A DNA stretch of 64,000 nt. It comes from Cristatella mucedo. Lineage: Eukaryota; Bryozoa; Phylactolaemata; Cristatellidae. A program made the position numbers and the translations under genes. Every line of letters begins with the position of its first letter. Positions within the stretch are counted from its first letter, which is position 1. The stretch is taken from contig WPIO01000084.1 in the NCBI GenBank assembly GCA_009760855.2, forward strand, positions 430,501 to 494,500. Reading direction: 5' to 3'. Below, piece after piece: positions 34,761 to 46,860 of the stretch. The notes beneath the pieces are model-generated. The model was not told where the DNA came from. It was given only the letters and a program-made list of their open reading frames with translations, and did no database searches.

Positions 34761-37700
34761 AGTTAAACGAGTAAAGCATCGTAGGTAGCTAGTTAATACC
34801 CATTGGTCGCAAACTCGAATTAACTGCCAATGCAAACGGAAAGCTTTAGCAACCAGAGTAGTAGAAGAAGAAATTAGCATTTATTGGTGAGTTCCCTGCT
34901 GCAATGAATCAACCTTTTAATAATCTATAGATAGATGAATGCATGTAGGTACTTTCTCAAAGGATTTCTACAATCGCAAAATAAACGGGTTCAAGTCAAT
35001 TTTGGTAAACCTAATATTGAAAATCTGAGCAACAATTTAAAAGCAATGAAGGGCTTCCAAAATATTTTAACTCAAAGGAACGCGGTAATAAATCATCTTG
35101 AAAAGCTGCCTTTTTTATTCAATTACTCCTTGTCCATCTTTTCGTATCCGAGCCTAAGCAATGACACTGAAAATGTTTTTAGCTTTGCACATCTGGAAAG
35201 TTTTAGCTATGTGTCTCCTAGAAGAAAGATACTGCTTTGATAGATAGGCCTCGTTGGTGTGCCTTGAAGACTTTAGCCTTTTGGGACGACTTTTCATTTT
35301 AATGAATAAAACGTTATACATTCTTATTTGCCACTCATTACTGTAAGATTTTTCTCGGACGGAAAAATATTAAAAATTGCATCGCATACGAACACAGTAA
35401 CTTGAAGAATTTCGCAATTAAATAAAAATTTGAGATTTTACTTTTTCATGAAAATTTAATGGATAAAGAAACAGTCTTTATCTGGACCAAGAAAACACGA
35501 GTTTGTAAACTGAGTCATACCAGTAGTATCAGTCAGAGAACGCTGACTTATGTCTCAACCTGCACTCAAATACGGTTTCCGGCATTCCTCGTATTTCTGA
35601 AACCCAGCTATAATCATAAACATCTTATAATGCATCAAATTTTGCATTCAATAAAAATAATTCGGTTAATAGCCTGCTTTTGAGAACAACCAGTTTTCAA
35701 GTTTGATTTAGCCCTACAAATAGTCTAAGTAAGGAGCCACCCTTCTCATGGGCTTTGAGCCAATAATTTAAAAGAATTACAGAAATCCGTGAATATACTG
35801 CATCAATGTTGATAAAATATTTTTTCTCTCTCATATGTGTATATGTATGATTGTAAACACAGTTGTATATATGTAAATAAATTTATGTATTCACGTCAAA
35901 CCTATTGCTGTATTGGTTCATTAACTTTTATTTGACAGGGTTGATTGGTCCATTTGCATGTCCCCCGGAAAAAAAAACGTTTATGTGATTCTATCGCGAC
36001 ATGTTTAAACTAAGCACATAGAGCAAAAATATATTATATATATTAGATTTGATAGATTTATAATATATTTACTATTTTCAAGATAGAATAGATTTATTAT
36101 ATTGTATAGATTATATAGATCTATTATTAAATATGTGGATTTAAGTAAAAAAATAGCAGACAATTTGCTAATTTAAATTTGAAGCCGCAACATGCACTCG
36201 CTGAGTATAAACTGAATATTAAAATGCTAGAAGTTCACTGCATTGTAAGTTTCCAAGGATTTGAAACAATTTTTTCTTATCAATACAGCAGCTTTGGCTT
36301 TTCGTTTTCCGTCACCCGAAGTGACTACTGGCACCTCTGGCACTTCAGCTTGGACTAATAGAGCTTGCATATTCGAAAGCTGCTAAAGTGAGCGTTACCG
36401 ACTGGCAGTCATGCTGAACCTGCCAGTGGTAAGTGATGGACTGAAGAATTGGCTTATCTTAATGCATATTCACGTTTATCAGGCCCATATTCTGATTATT
36501 ATCAGAATCTGTGGCTGATTCTTCATTAGTGATTCTTCTAGAAAGCTCCATTGACTGGAATCAATTAATTTGATAGCTGTACAAGCTGATTTATTACATA
36601 TAATTGACATCATGCTTTGCTTATGGTTGTGTTCCGTTATCATACAATAGGCATGAATATGCGAAAAATTACTTAAAAATAAAAGGGATTTTAGCACTTA
36701 AGTCTATACAGCTAATTCAAGAGGGGGTACGTATTGAAAGACAGGTATATGCTCTACTTCTCTTGCAAGCAGGCGAAGATGATTCCCTGCTGATTGAAAG
36801 AAGGTTCACAATCAGCCATTGATTAATCTACCGCCTTCATCGTGTAGAGAGAGATTGCATAAAATATACAAAGAGCTTAGCAATAGAGATAAAGCCAACC
36901 AAGAAATGGTGAATGACTAAAGCCTGCTAAGAATGGCAGCACATATACCGATGTTTGCTTCTGCCCTGGAAGTTAACTGGCGATGCACCTTATCCTGACA
37001 TCACGCGATCTACTCATTTTCACGGACGAGTTGATAAAAATTGATAGTTATGACAATTCAGTAACGATAACATTCATGTAGTCTGAATCTACATGGTTTA
37101 GTTACAGCAGGATATCACTGTTGCCTCACTTCTATCTAGGCTGATCAATCAATGCAACTGAATTTTAGGCAGGGCATAGACAGAAAGATCTAGTAAAATT
37201 CATATAATCTGAAATTATATTAAATTTCATTACATTGAGCAAAAGGATATTATTTGCGTTGCACTCACCGAAAATCCCCGCTCTAGGCTTTGGACCATTA
37301 ACAGTACTTGATTGGCAGATGCTGACGGCACAACCAGTGCACCCTCAGCCTTCAGCACTTCACGTACATGCTCAGCTTATAGTATATCACACAATTATTG
37401 TCCAGAAGAGAGTGGATAAACCAGAAGTGGTATACGTTGCCATACATTGTTAAGGTCCTGCCGTATTATTAGTTCAATATCCTGTTCCTTACTAACCCTT
37501 GCACAATACAAAATAAAAGGCACATCTACAGACGTTATAGATGAGCAACTATTAATATTATTGAAGTTTTTAGATTTACAGTGACTTCAATGGTGACCAG
37601 GAACATTTACTGTATTAAAATTAATGTATCTACAAAGTAAGGCTATGCTTTATATTGACGGAAACTTCCTAATGGTCTTATTAACGTAATCACATGGTAA

Positions 37701-38029
37701 ATTATTCTCACATTTTCTATCGTAGTGGTAGATAGCATGATCATGGAACTAAAATAAAAAATAGAGGTATGAAAAAAAATTTTCAAGCTCCCATTTTCTG
37801 CATAACCTGGCCGTATTTTGTGGCCTTACTTGTGTGGCACCTTAAGGTATTTTTTTAATTATACAGCATTTTAAAATTGAAGCCAAGTGTTTTCAATCAT
37901 CCTTCCTCCAGCATTTCACTCAACTGTGCATTGTGCTAAAGCGATATTCCTGGAGAAATGCTAAAATGTATGCTGGTGTAGCTGGTCTAAGCAATCCTCC
38001 GACTCAGTAATTAAGTCGTACAGATTCAA
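34761..38029. other. Unassigned AT-rich sequence
   Basis: No repeat family from elsewhere in the window is seen. A very AT-rich patch lies at 36030-36135. A Pro/Gln/His-rich open stretch at 37235-37453 (+) faintly recalls the terminal exon of the MS4A-like gene, but the resemblance is compositional only. Confidence 0.35.
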
Positions 38030-38616
38030 TGGTTGGGTGACTATCGAACCTAAGACTACGGACCCTACAACAATTGGCCTGTACCAACCGGCCTATAAGA
38101 CAATTGATCTATATACCATCTGGTCTGCAACTAGTGGACCAACGACAACTGGCTTGTACTCACTGGCCTACACAACAATTGATCTGCGTGTCAATTTATA
38201 AGAATAATACATAGTTTTTAATTTACACAATCAATACCAACAATTAAGAATGAATTCATTACTGTCTTAATTTGTTTATATTTATGCAATATGATTACTA
38301 GTACACGAATTGTTTACTTTATAATTGTCAAACAAATTTCATTACGTTCTACATAAAATCGATCTTTATGTTATCGTGGCTTCTCAACTAACTATGCTAC
38401 AAATATCGAAGTTTGCTTGCATTAACGATTACTTTCCAGTATTCAAAGTTTATAAACATCACAGTAACATTTCCACGCTCGGAAATTCCGTAATGTATTG
38501 CTGACTCCATGAATTTTTAATTTTTTATGTTCAGCAATTATTAAATTCACAAATTACCAAATATGTTTATTTATATTAGTCGATATAAAATCATGATAAT
38601 AGTATATTACCTAAAT

Positions 38617-38695
<79 letters not shown>

Positions 38696-38870
38696 CCTGA
38701 TTTCATCAAATAAAACCAACTTGCACCAGTTTTATTTGTATTGCATATTTCTGATCATAGGGCCACTTCTCAAAGATCAATAGTAATATAGATCAATTGT
38801 CGTATATGCTGGTTGGTAGAGGACAATTGCCTTAGGGCAAGTAGTCACATGTTCAATTGTCGGTACACCA
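38030..38870. mobile_element. Foldback/MITE-like element with long inverted repeats
   Basis: The left end (TGGTTGGGTGACTATCGAAC) and the reverse complement of the right end (TGGTGTACCGACAATTGAAC) align without gaps for about 110 bases at roughly 70% identity. The alignment includes an identical ACAATTGATCTATAT block. ATTCAA flanks both ends (38024-38029 and 38871-38876), a 6-bp target duplication. The left arm holds a 40-bp motif twice (38071 and 38146). The interior is AT-rich, has no coding frame and includes a (TA)n(TG)n microsatellite. The superfamily is not recognised. Confidence 0.85.
38617..38692. repeat. (TA)n(TG)n microsatellite
   Basis: About ten TA units followed by about 28 TG units, inside the foldback element. 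Confidence 0.97.
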
Positions 38871-39462
38871 ATTCAATCAACTGCACGTGATAGCTTTACC
38901 TTGGCGTTAATTAAAACAGCAGCTTCTACTGCTAAAGACATCATGGACAAAAAGAAAGACTATATGTTTCGCATACAGTCTTCGTAGATATAATTTCTCA
39001 TCCTTAAACAGCCTGATATACAAGCCTAGGCAAAATAGTAAGCTTTGACAAGGCAAAACATAACCGCTCAAATTATGTCTGCATATATTCAAATTTCAAT
39101 ATTTTTTGTCAAATGTTTTCTCAGGCAAAAATTCATGCTGCAAATACGTAAGGTATTGAAATAAAGCAGTAATCTTATCCATATAGTATGCGACGTTGCA
39201 ATGGCTGTTGTAATGGGAAAACGACCGAAAGATAAGAAGGAATGTGCATAATCGCAGTCAAAGTATACCCAAATTCGACGAAGTATTGATTTACAACTGC
39301 AAAGGCATTCTTTACTGTAATTTGTTAGTATATAACAGATGTTAAGATATTAGTGCAGGAAGAGACCAATTAACGACTGAGCAGCGTGCTGCTCAACGTC
39401 AGGCCTTAGCAACAATAAGTCTAATTTAGCTCAATGCTATTGGTATCTTGAATTTTCTGCAG
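38871..39462. other. Flank upstream of candidate gene 2
   Basis: ATGCTGCAAATAC|GTAAGG at 39135 could be a tiny first exon whose phase fits the next candidate exon. This is not supported by anything else. Confidence 0.2.
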
Positions 39463-39492
39463 CAGTAGCTACAGACATCACATCGCAACCAG
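39463..39492 (+). CDS. Candidate gene 2, very short exon (27 or 30 bp)
   Basis: TTTTCTGCAGCAG forms a tandem NAGNAG acceptor, so the exon may start at 39463 or 39466. The donor CCAG|GTAAGT is a perfect consensus. One frame reads ATDITSQP and joins in frame to the next short exon (EASPQA). A Ser/Thr/Pro/Gln-rich peptide like this would suit a cytoplasmic N-terminus. Evidence is splice signals and frame only. Confidence 0.35.
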
Positions 39493-41140
39493 GTAAGTTT
39501 TTACAGCATTTGCTTAAAAAAACTTGCTAACAATTAAAATCGTCCAGATAACCAAGAAGGAAATACTTTGGAAATACGTAAATGTCAATTGCCAGAGGTC
39601 ATCATATAATCGCGGAATATGCCCAGGGCTCTCTTCTATGTCAACCTATTTTTCACTTTTAATGCCCTACAGCTTGCTAACGCATATTGCCATAACGCAA
39701 ATAATCTTTAGGCTCTCATTTTTATGCAGAATTTAATCCAGCAGGATCTGTTTTTTGATCACTACCTATCTCATAGCTTCCCAAACAATCACATGTCTCG
39801 CGTAACATGTATTGCTGAACTTTAAAGTTGGATTGCAAGACCCAAGTACCAATTTAATGAAGAAAAAGTATACTCTGGTTCAGAAAATTATAGTTTTTTT
39901 TCTCGGAAATTTCACTACTAAGCCGTTAACATAAAATATTCCAGCATATATCCTGCTGTACTTATGACTTTTCTATTGGAAATCAATTCTGGATGAACAA
40001 TTTTAATAATTCTAATGACAATTCTCGATACTTTTAGAGATTAAATATCAATAAAATTAGCAGTTTTAGACATGGAAACCAAGCTGATATACACATCCGA
40101 ATAAACGTTCAATCTGCACATTAGGAGCTACTTAAAGATCTTCCGTTTATGCCATATGGAACATATTTTTGAAGCAGAATAAGCAGCATGGCCGGTTCGT
40201 CTTGAAAGTAGCTCTCAAATATATTGCAAAGCTCTTCAAAAACATACCTTGGTTTTACATAAACCAGATTAATGACATCACTGTTCTTGAACTCAATTTT
40301 CCATTAAGGTTTTAGAAGTAATCTTTCCATATAATCAGCTTTGAATTGGGTTCATAGCGATGTTTACAGTTTTTGTGGGATCTTTAGGCAAGATATGAAA
40401 ATATTAATTCAGACGCCCTTCTCGAGCGCATTTCAACTCACTTGGGCCTGCATGACTCTGCACTAAACTTTTTTACGCACTAACGCAACTCTCCGAGTTG
40501 TAGACTTCGGAGAATGACGTCAACGAGCAGCAGTCATTCGAGGATTTTCTTTAGTATAGGGCACTCAAGTGCTCTCTAAATGCTGCTTTTGAATCACCCT
40601 GCTATTAAATCAAAAGTTTACCGTACTCTACGTTAATATGCAATGTAAAATTCTTTTAAAAATTCAGATTCTGCCTATAAATAATTTAATTGCCAATTCT
40701 AGCCATGATTTCATTGCTACTCACATGACAGGCAGCTGCATTTCTGCATTGATCCGTAGATGCGTTCCAGCTCATCACAAAAGGTGCAGCTCTGTGGCTG
40801 CACATGCATCCTCACCCTTAGATGGTAGCAAACGTTATCAAATTCATGGATAAGAAAAAGATGTATTGGTTATAGAACAATCTAGTTATGCTCACAATTT
40901 GATGAAACTGACAATACAAATGGGCAACTATAGCATCTGCATGAAACCCGGTAGGAAATTATGGAGTAATCACTAAATGGATGACCGTTTGACCCATGTT
41001 AAAATCGGTAGCTATTGACACCCTGGGTCATGGGCTCGGGCGATATGGCATATGAAGTCCCTGGATTCAAGTAAAGTTATCTAAGTGCTATACACAAACG
41101 AATTATGAATAATCCTTGAATTTCTTCTCTGTTTTCGCAG

Positions 41141-41157
41141 AAGCTAGTCCTCAAGCA
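41141..41157 (+). CDS. Candidate gene 2, 17-bp microexon
   Basis: The acceptor TTTCTTCTCTGTTTTCGCAG is very strong and the donor AAGCA|GTAAGT is good, leaving only 17 bases between them. Joined to the exon at 39463 it reads EASPQA and ends in phase 0, the phase in which the exon at 49084 opens. Microexons are easy to imagine by chance, so this needs transcript support. Confidence 0.35.
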
Positions 41158-41169
41158 GTAAGTTCTTCC

Positions 41170-41391
41170 ACACACACACACATAGTCACACACACACAGA
41201 CATCTCTTTCTATTTATATATATGTATATATATATATATATATATAAATAAATATAAATATAAATATATATAAATATATATACAAATATAAATATATATA
41301 AATATATATATAAATATAAATATATAAATAAATAAATAAATAAATAAATAAATTAATTAATTAATTAATAAATATATATATATATATATAT
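41170..41391. repeat. Compound AT-rich microsatellite
   Basis: A (CA)n stretch is followed by TATG, then long runs of TATAAATA, AAAT, TTAA and TA units. Confidence 0.95.
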
Positions 41392-42369
41392 ATGACTACA
41401 TCAGCACTACTGTTCAGTCTGCTAAATATCAGCTATCCAAATAATCTCTTTCTAGAGGATTATTTTACTATGGGTTTCAGAGTCACCACTGGCTCATCAT
41501 GTATCGAATATCGTGCTCGGCTTGACTCATTTTCTCTTGGTACTTATGAGGATTACCAAACTCACCAAAAACGTCACACACTCCCTCAAAAATTCTCACA
41601 TGATGTAGTGTTAAAGCCTCTTGTTATCACCAAATTTTACCAATTTGACGGCATGAGGATTTCATCTATTCTGCTGTGTCAATCCTAGTAAGCATGAGAC
41701 GTTAAGACCCACAACATTAATTGGGTAGACTTGAAAATATCTTCGACGCTTCTGCTGCTCAATCCTCTGTCCATAATGTTCAAAACAAAAAATGCTACAG
41801 TACGAAACAAGCGGAAATCTTAATAGATTTTCTCCTCTGACAAAGCACACTGTAAACCGTTGGCAAATTTGCGTTTTATTTTACTTAAGACATTAAAAGA
41901 GCAAAGTATACTAAGCAGAAGCTCGAGTAAGCATACACAAGATATGAATAACTTTGCAACGACTGGTAAATAGGAACCTATGCAAATCCTGTCAATCGAT
42001 TCAAGTGTAAGCAAAGCCCCAAATTATAAAAACATAGTCTTGTGCACACTCCACCAACGGTAACGTCTATCATCAACTGTCTTAGTAACCAATACCAGAT
42101 TAGCAATTTATCTAGTGATAATTCACTTCTGGGGATCTGTGAGATCGCCTTAATAGTTTCCTTGTATGCATGATGGACACAATCAGACAATCTATCTTTA
42201 CGGAAGCAACAGACTTACTATACTCTTGTCCATCAGCAGCATTCCTACTGGTCTACTCGACCTCCATTCCTTGCGGCCTCTCACTGTCAGCATACAAGCC
42301 TGCCATTAGTGGCGTCATCTTAAAGTTTTTCTATCAGAAAAAGGATATTACTAGCCCTTTATACCCTAT
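41392..42369. other. Unassigned sequence
   Basis: A 98-codon + strand frame (41392-41688) starts right after the microsatellite but has no recognisable motif. I do not call it a gene. Confidence 0.3.
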
Positions 42370-43295
42370 ATCAACTGATCATCTGTCATGCATAGATCCA
42401 TTTCTTCGATGATGAAAATCTAGCATATATCCTTGTATATCCTTGGTATAAAATATAAAGTATATCCTTGGCCACAGATCGTATTCCTAAACCTTTTAAA
42501 AATGTCTCAGAGGTACTTATTAGGAAGGCAAAACTGGACCGGTAGAACTCAACCTACTTCTAACCGCTTTCCTTGCTGCCGTTCATAATGAACACACTAC
42601 AACTCGCACTGGTAGACAAGCTAAACGGATATGTAAAAATTTCAAACTTTGCAAGTTCCAGCCAAGTTTTAGAAAAATTCATTCCACACCATCAAGATTG
42701 CTTCGGGTGTCTATAGATCTTCACTGTATTCAGACTAAGCAAAGTCTCTTTTTTTTGATAGGCTAAATCTTTCAGAAGCGGTTGGTACTATTGATCAACG
42801 AGTCCTGTTTGAGAACCTTTCATTTTGCGTGGGTACCACTCGTACTGCAATGCAATAGTGAAAGTTCTACCTTATTTGGAGACTCCAGATAATTGATGTA
42901 AATGAGCAGCAATAATTCGAAAAGCCTGTCAAGTGTTGTGCTAGCCATAGAATATGTGCTTAGTTTATTTCTTTTCACAATTTACCCTGTTCTTCACGAC
43001 ATTGTAATAGTCAAGCCCAATATTAGCACATCTAGATAGGTGACAGGCAGCTGTAAATATGATTTGATGCCTCACTGCCTTCCAACTTGTCACTATCTCT
43101 CAGTTCCCTGTGGAACATGTTTTCCTGACATTGTCCTGTGATCGCAACACAACTTTTCAAATTGAATGATTATAATAACCAACTGATTAGTCATTGAAAA
43201 ACCTAATAGGGCTGAGAAATTATGAAGCTTAAAGCTTAAGTGGTTCAACCAGCACATCTCCTTTCACATCTGTACACAATATGCGGTTCATGTGC
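42370..43295 (+). mobile_element. Decayed LINE copy, reverse-transcriptase part
   Basis: Ordered traces of the enzyme are visible: AGGCAAAACTGGACCGGTAG (KKPGLDTE), LNLSEAVGTIDQRVLFENL (LDLSAAFDTIDHEVLLERL) and CACAATTTACCCTGTTCTTC ([11 protein letters not shown]). Then comes a region like [10 protein letters not shown] and ISPV. The catalytic DD is lost. It probably joins the fragment at 43540-44030 across an inserted piece. Confidence 0.65.
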
Positions 43296-43299
43296 CACA

Positions 43300-43445
43300 A
43301 TGAAAATAATAATAATAATATTACATCTGTAAAGCATCATCGGAGAACTTAATATTTTTCAATCCACTTTACTTATGTTGCAGTGGAAGCTTGGTCGAAT
43401 CGTTAGTGGTAGCACGCTCAATGACAACAAGCACTACCAACTAGA
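43300..43445 (-). mobile_element. LINE A-like 3' end inserted in another LINE
   Basis: AATAATAATAATATTACATCTGTAAAGCATCATCGGAGAAC is the reversed stem-loop and tail in worn form. It sits between two + strand LINE pieces. Confidence 0.55.
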
Positions 43446-43539
43446 CCACTATATCAGCACTAGTCAAGTCTGACTACTACCATATACAAAGCATTGCACA
43501 CATTTTGGAGCCGGTTTAGGCAGAGTTACTATGTCTCAA

Positions 43540-44030
43540 TTGGCCCATGCAGTTGTGGCAGAATCACGTCTTGACTGCTAATACTCATTGCTTGCCAGAC
43601 TATGCAATCTAGCACATACAGCTGGCGCAAAACTTTGCAGATGGGCTTTTCTATCGTGAGAGCTGCTATGGCGACATTGAGAAATTTCTTTGTGACCTGC
43701 ACTAGCTTTCAATCAAGCAGCTTACAAAATTCAAGGTTTAGTCACTTTCTTTTAAATGCATGTATTTTCGTGCTCTAAATACCTGTCCAAAGTGATTCTC
43801 ATTCAATCTTAGCATCGTACTACCTAATCACCCGACTCAAGCCATTTAGCCGCCCCTCAAATCAATCCAAAATCCTCTGGAAATGCTGCACTTTTTTTCA
43901 TATGCTCCCAAAACCCTGAACCCACTACTAATTGATGTTACTACGTATTGGACTTGATGAAATTTAACAATTAAAGATACAATCCGACTTTCCTATGACT
44001 AATCCTGTTACTCTAAGTCTTTACTGGCTC
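43540..44030 (+). mobile_element. Decayed LINE A C-terminal part
   Basis: CACGTCTTGACTGCTAATAC (RLDFCNS), GATGGGCTTTTCTATCGTGAG (ARLVCRE) and TGTGACCTGCACTAGCTTTCAATCAAGCAG ([10 protein letters not shown]) are present. So are TCCTCTGGAAATGC and ATATGCTCCCAAAACCCTGAA ([14 protein letters not shown]), in order. All frames are broken. Confidence 0.7.
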
Positions 44031-44185
44031 TAAAAGGGCCATCTCATGTGAGCTTTTGAGTGGTGACATTGCTCATTTCATCACAATCCAATTGATACAT
44101 GTGTCCGCAGATAATATAAAGAGCATGAAAGGAGAGTTAATCTTCGTAGGCTGATACCACAAATAATTATTATTTCAATGCGTAC

Positions 44186-44209
44186 AGATATATATATATA
44201 TATATATAT

Positions 44210-44253
<44 letters not shown>
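44186..44253. repeat. (TA)n microsatellite with TACA interruption
   Basis: Two TA runs are separated by ACATACA, over about 68 bases. Confidence 0.95.
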
Positions 44254-44256
<3 letters not shown>

Positions 44257-45859
44257 CGTTGCTCCGGCTCAGCTATCAAACATACTTCTTTATTATCAGG
44301 CATTTGAATTGAGACATTCCCTACTGATCCTGGTAGCTTGGTACTACCTGTAGCTAATGTTGAATCTAAACGAGACAATGTGTTTTTTCTGTCCACCAAA
44401 GCCAGGATCTCAATGCGGCTAATATAGAGAAATCTCCTAACTTCCGACATTAAAAAAGGATGCCAAAAAGCCACATTCTATCCACTTACTCGGTTTAGGT
44501 AAGACTTTTGATCTGACCGGCATATCAGCTGAAAGCTGAAATGCAGCAGGTTTCCCTTCAGCAATGCTCTGCTTGTCAGGCAGAGGAACCAGCCAGCTAA
44601 TTAAAAATCCCGAAGGTGCCCCATGCATTTGGGTTGTAGGTTTTTTTGGCAGTTTAAGAAGGACACATATTCTGAGTCCCTGGCAAAGTACCCATGTTGA
44701 GAGAAATCAGTCTTTGGATAAACGTTAACTTTATTCTTTCTCTACACTGCTGTGGAGCCCCAGAAGCTCGTGCATGTTAATCATTGATGCAAATATCGTG
44801 AGCCCGATCTTTTTAATTGGGACAGTGCTGGCGAAGGCGGCAATTTGGATGGGTAGATGCAGGCGACGACGGGAATGGTGCTGTCAATAAAAACTATCGT
44901 GTCGCAGTTTATTCTTTCACGACTGCAGCACATGACGCCGAACGAGAGCCGGAAAAAAGAATTGCAGCCATGTTACTCATCCGGTAGCATACATGTGTGC
45001 ATAATTGCTTCGCAGGCAAAAATCAATCCGTAGTTCAGAGATTCACGGACTCTCACAATTTATCACATGCTTACAAGTGCTAGAACCCGCAGAGAAACGG
45101 TGACCGAGGCTTAATTTTGAGCCAACATTCAAGCCACGGCACACCGTTATGAAGATATTTTGCTCGAAGAATTAGGTAATATCTGAAGACCTTAACAGTC
45201 TTCGTGCTGTAGTGTCATTGCAGGTCACTTGATTTGTGAAAATTGAACTTGAAAAACAGACCTTTCATCAAAATTATCGAGTTTCAGGCGAAAAGAGACA
45301 ATAAGTGTTTAACTGGGCGTTATGTGTACCATGAAAGCAGAGTTATGTCGAATTATGAAATAGAAGTTTAGAAATATCTACTTTAAATTTCACAGCTAAC
45401 TAGCTATGCGACGGCATCTACGATGAGATTTCAAAGAAGATGGATATTGAGCTTGCTAATAAAGACAGCTGATTATCGAACTCGCTGCTCTTTTGTAGCA
45501 GTAGCAAGGTGACCAAAGTGGCGCAGGAGCAGGCTCACCTTGAAGCTCAATCTGGTAAAATTGGGAAGCTCAGCATTCGGCTTGACGATCAAGATTTTAT
45601 AATTTTACACTTCAGCTTAGATATGTCTGCTGATAATGCTCAAAAATTTTTACGTTAGCTTTGATTGAATATGTGAGGAACAATTTGGCCGTTCCTCCTG
45701 AGCCGTTTATTGCCACTGCCGAACCTACGACTGTCACCAATATCTTCGAGACTGTTGCTGTATAAAGTGTTAAGGTCGTGGCTCTTATGCTAAACAAATT
45801 GTTATGGTCGCGGGTCTAATGTTGAACCAAGTGCTTTACTTCTCTGCCAGTCTACTGGT
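44254..45859. other. Unassigned region, possible LTR-retroelement remnant
   Basis: No LINE or SINE is present. TGACGCCGAACGAGAGCC at about 44933 recalls a retroviral-type primer-binding site. Broken frames with coiled, charged composition follow. This is suggestive only; no protease, reverse transcriptase or integrase motif is seen. Confidence 0.2.
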
Positions 45860-46023
45860 GAGCCATGATGGCACACTAGGTAAGGCGGTTGCTTTTACGA
45901 CCTTGGGACCGAGGTCGTGGGTTCAACTGCTGCGTTGGGCGATCCTTTATTGCCACTGCAAGCGGTGGTGATAGCCGTAAAGGCTCTTCTGTCGCTATAC
46001 AAAAGAGGCTGATAAATCAGCTA
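45860..46023 (+). mobile_element. SINE B copy 2
   Basis: The head is ATGGCACACTAGGTAAGGCGG, followed by the B-box-like GTGGGTTCAACTGC. The tail is TGATAGCCGTAAAGGCTC, TCGCTATACAAAAGAGGC, GATAAATCAGCT. The tail matches the copies at 34608 and 56731. Confidence 0.88.
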
Positions 46024-46143
46024 GGAGTTATTTACTTATTTACTGTTGATGTGGTACAGGCTATGTGTAGTATGAGAGTGGCCGAATCCTTCGAGATACT
46101 TAAACAGTAACATTGTTTCCACGATGAAAGGCAGTACAGTGAC

Positions 46144-46407
46144 GTGGCTAGAGTCGGCTGCTCCGAAAATATTATGATATATGGCAAAGGTCGGGAAAAC
46201 GACCGGATGCTGATGCAGGTTAGTGCAAGAGGACATTTCAGGTGCTATGCAGCCCGAAATGTAAACTTGCGTCAGAGAGCAAAAGCCACGAGCCAAGCAA
46301 AGGATCTCGAACTCGATTCAAAGCTTGATCACGGGCCGGAGAAGCTCAGAAATATGCCATGTCCTGCTGTAAATTGGCTGTTGATTACACTTTTGATGAG
46401 CATCTGA
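46144..46407 (+). pseudogene. Open frame, possibly a decayed gag-like piece
   Basis: An 87-codon frame contains ARGHFRCYAARN, which resembles the second half of a CCHC zinc knuckle (GHF-x-x-x-C). A complete Cys-Cys-His-Cys set cannot be traced. It lies between a SINE B and an LTR-like block, which makes an LTR element plausible. It could equally be chance. Confidence 0.22.
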
Positions 46408-46568
46408 GATATAAAACGCCCATAGAGGATCGAGGAGACTGAATGAAAGTCCTGAATAATATAGTTGTTGTTGTAATCTAGAAGAGGTTTGCAATCAGAA
46501 ACTGTTCAAGCAGTAGTAACTACAGTCGGGCTTAGGAGCACAGTGATTTTCATTTATGTAGCTATGTT

Positions 46569-46860
46569 TGTGGAACACTTCTGACGCGTTTTACGTCCCG
46601 CCAGGCCAGCAAATAAGGGTGACCTTGGCCTCAGAGGTCACCCACGTGATGAGGTCGCTTGGTCGGTGTGTTACTGTTTAAATGAGCTGCAGTGTGCTTG
46701 CAGCTCATTAGCCTCAAGTCAACTGCTACTGCGCTATATATAGGCATTTTAGTGTGTGTTAGAGATTCCTGTGTCGCTGGTAGTGATCATCGGGATTTTG
46801 AGTCATCTATCTGCATTTTATAAACTTCAGATATATACCCATTGTCTGAAGTGTCCCACA
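46569..46860. mobile_element. LTR-like 292-bp block with inverted ends
   Basis: It starts TGTGGAACACTTC and ends GAAGTGTCCCACA, inverted repeats matching at 12 of 13 positions. Inside are a hairpin (GGGTGACCT/AGGTCACCC, 46617-46643), CACGTG (46643-46648), an 11-bp-stem hairpin (46681-46709) and a TATA box (CTATATATAGGC, about 46734). TG...CA ends and a TATA box fit a solo LTR. No target duplication is found and no second copy is in the window. A DNA transposon relic is the alternative. Confidence 0.4.

Noticed and set aside
37235-37453. Pro/Gln/His-rich open stretch resembling the terminal exon of the MS4A-like gene
   Set aside because: The likeness is composition only; no aligned motif or good acceptor supports an exon.
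40490-40530. TGACGTCA palindrome and a small hairpin
   Set aside because: A single CRE-like 8-mer without other promoter signals or a nearby start is expected by chance.
41392-41688. 98-codon open frame on the + strand
   Set aside because: It starts directly after a microsatellite, has no recognisable domain, and no neighbouring feature supports it.
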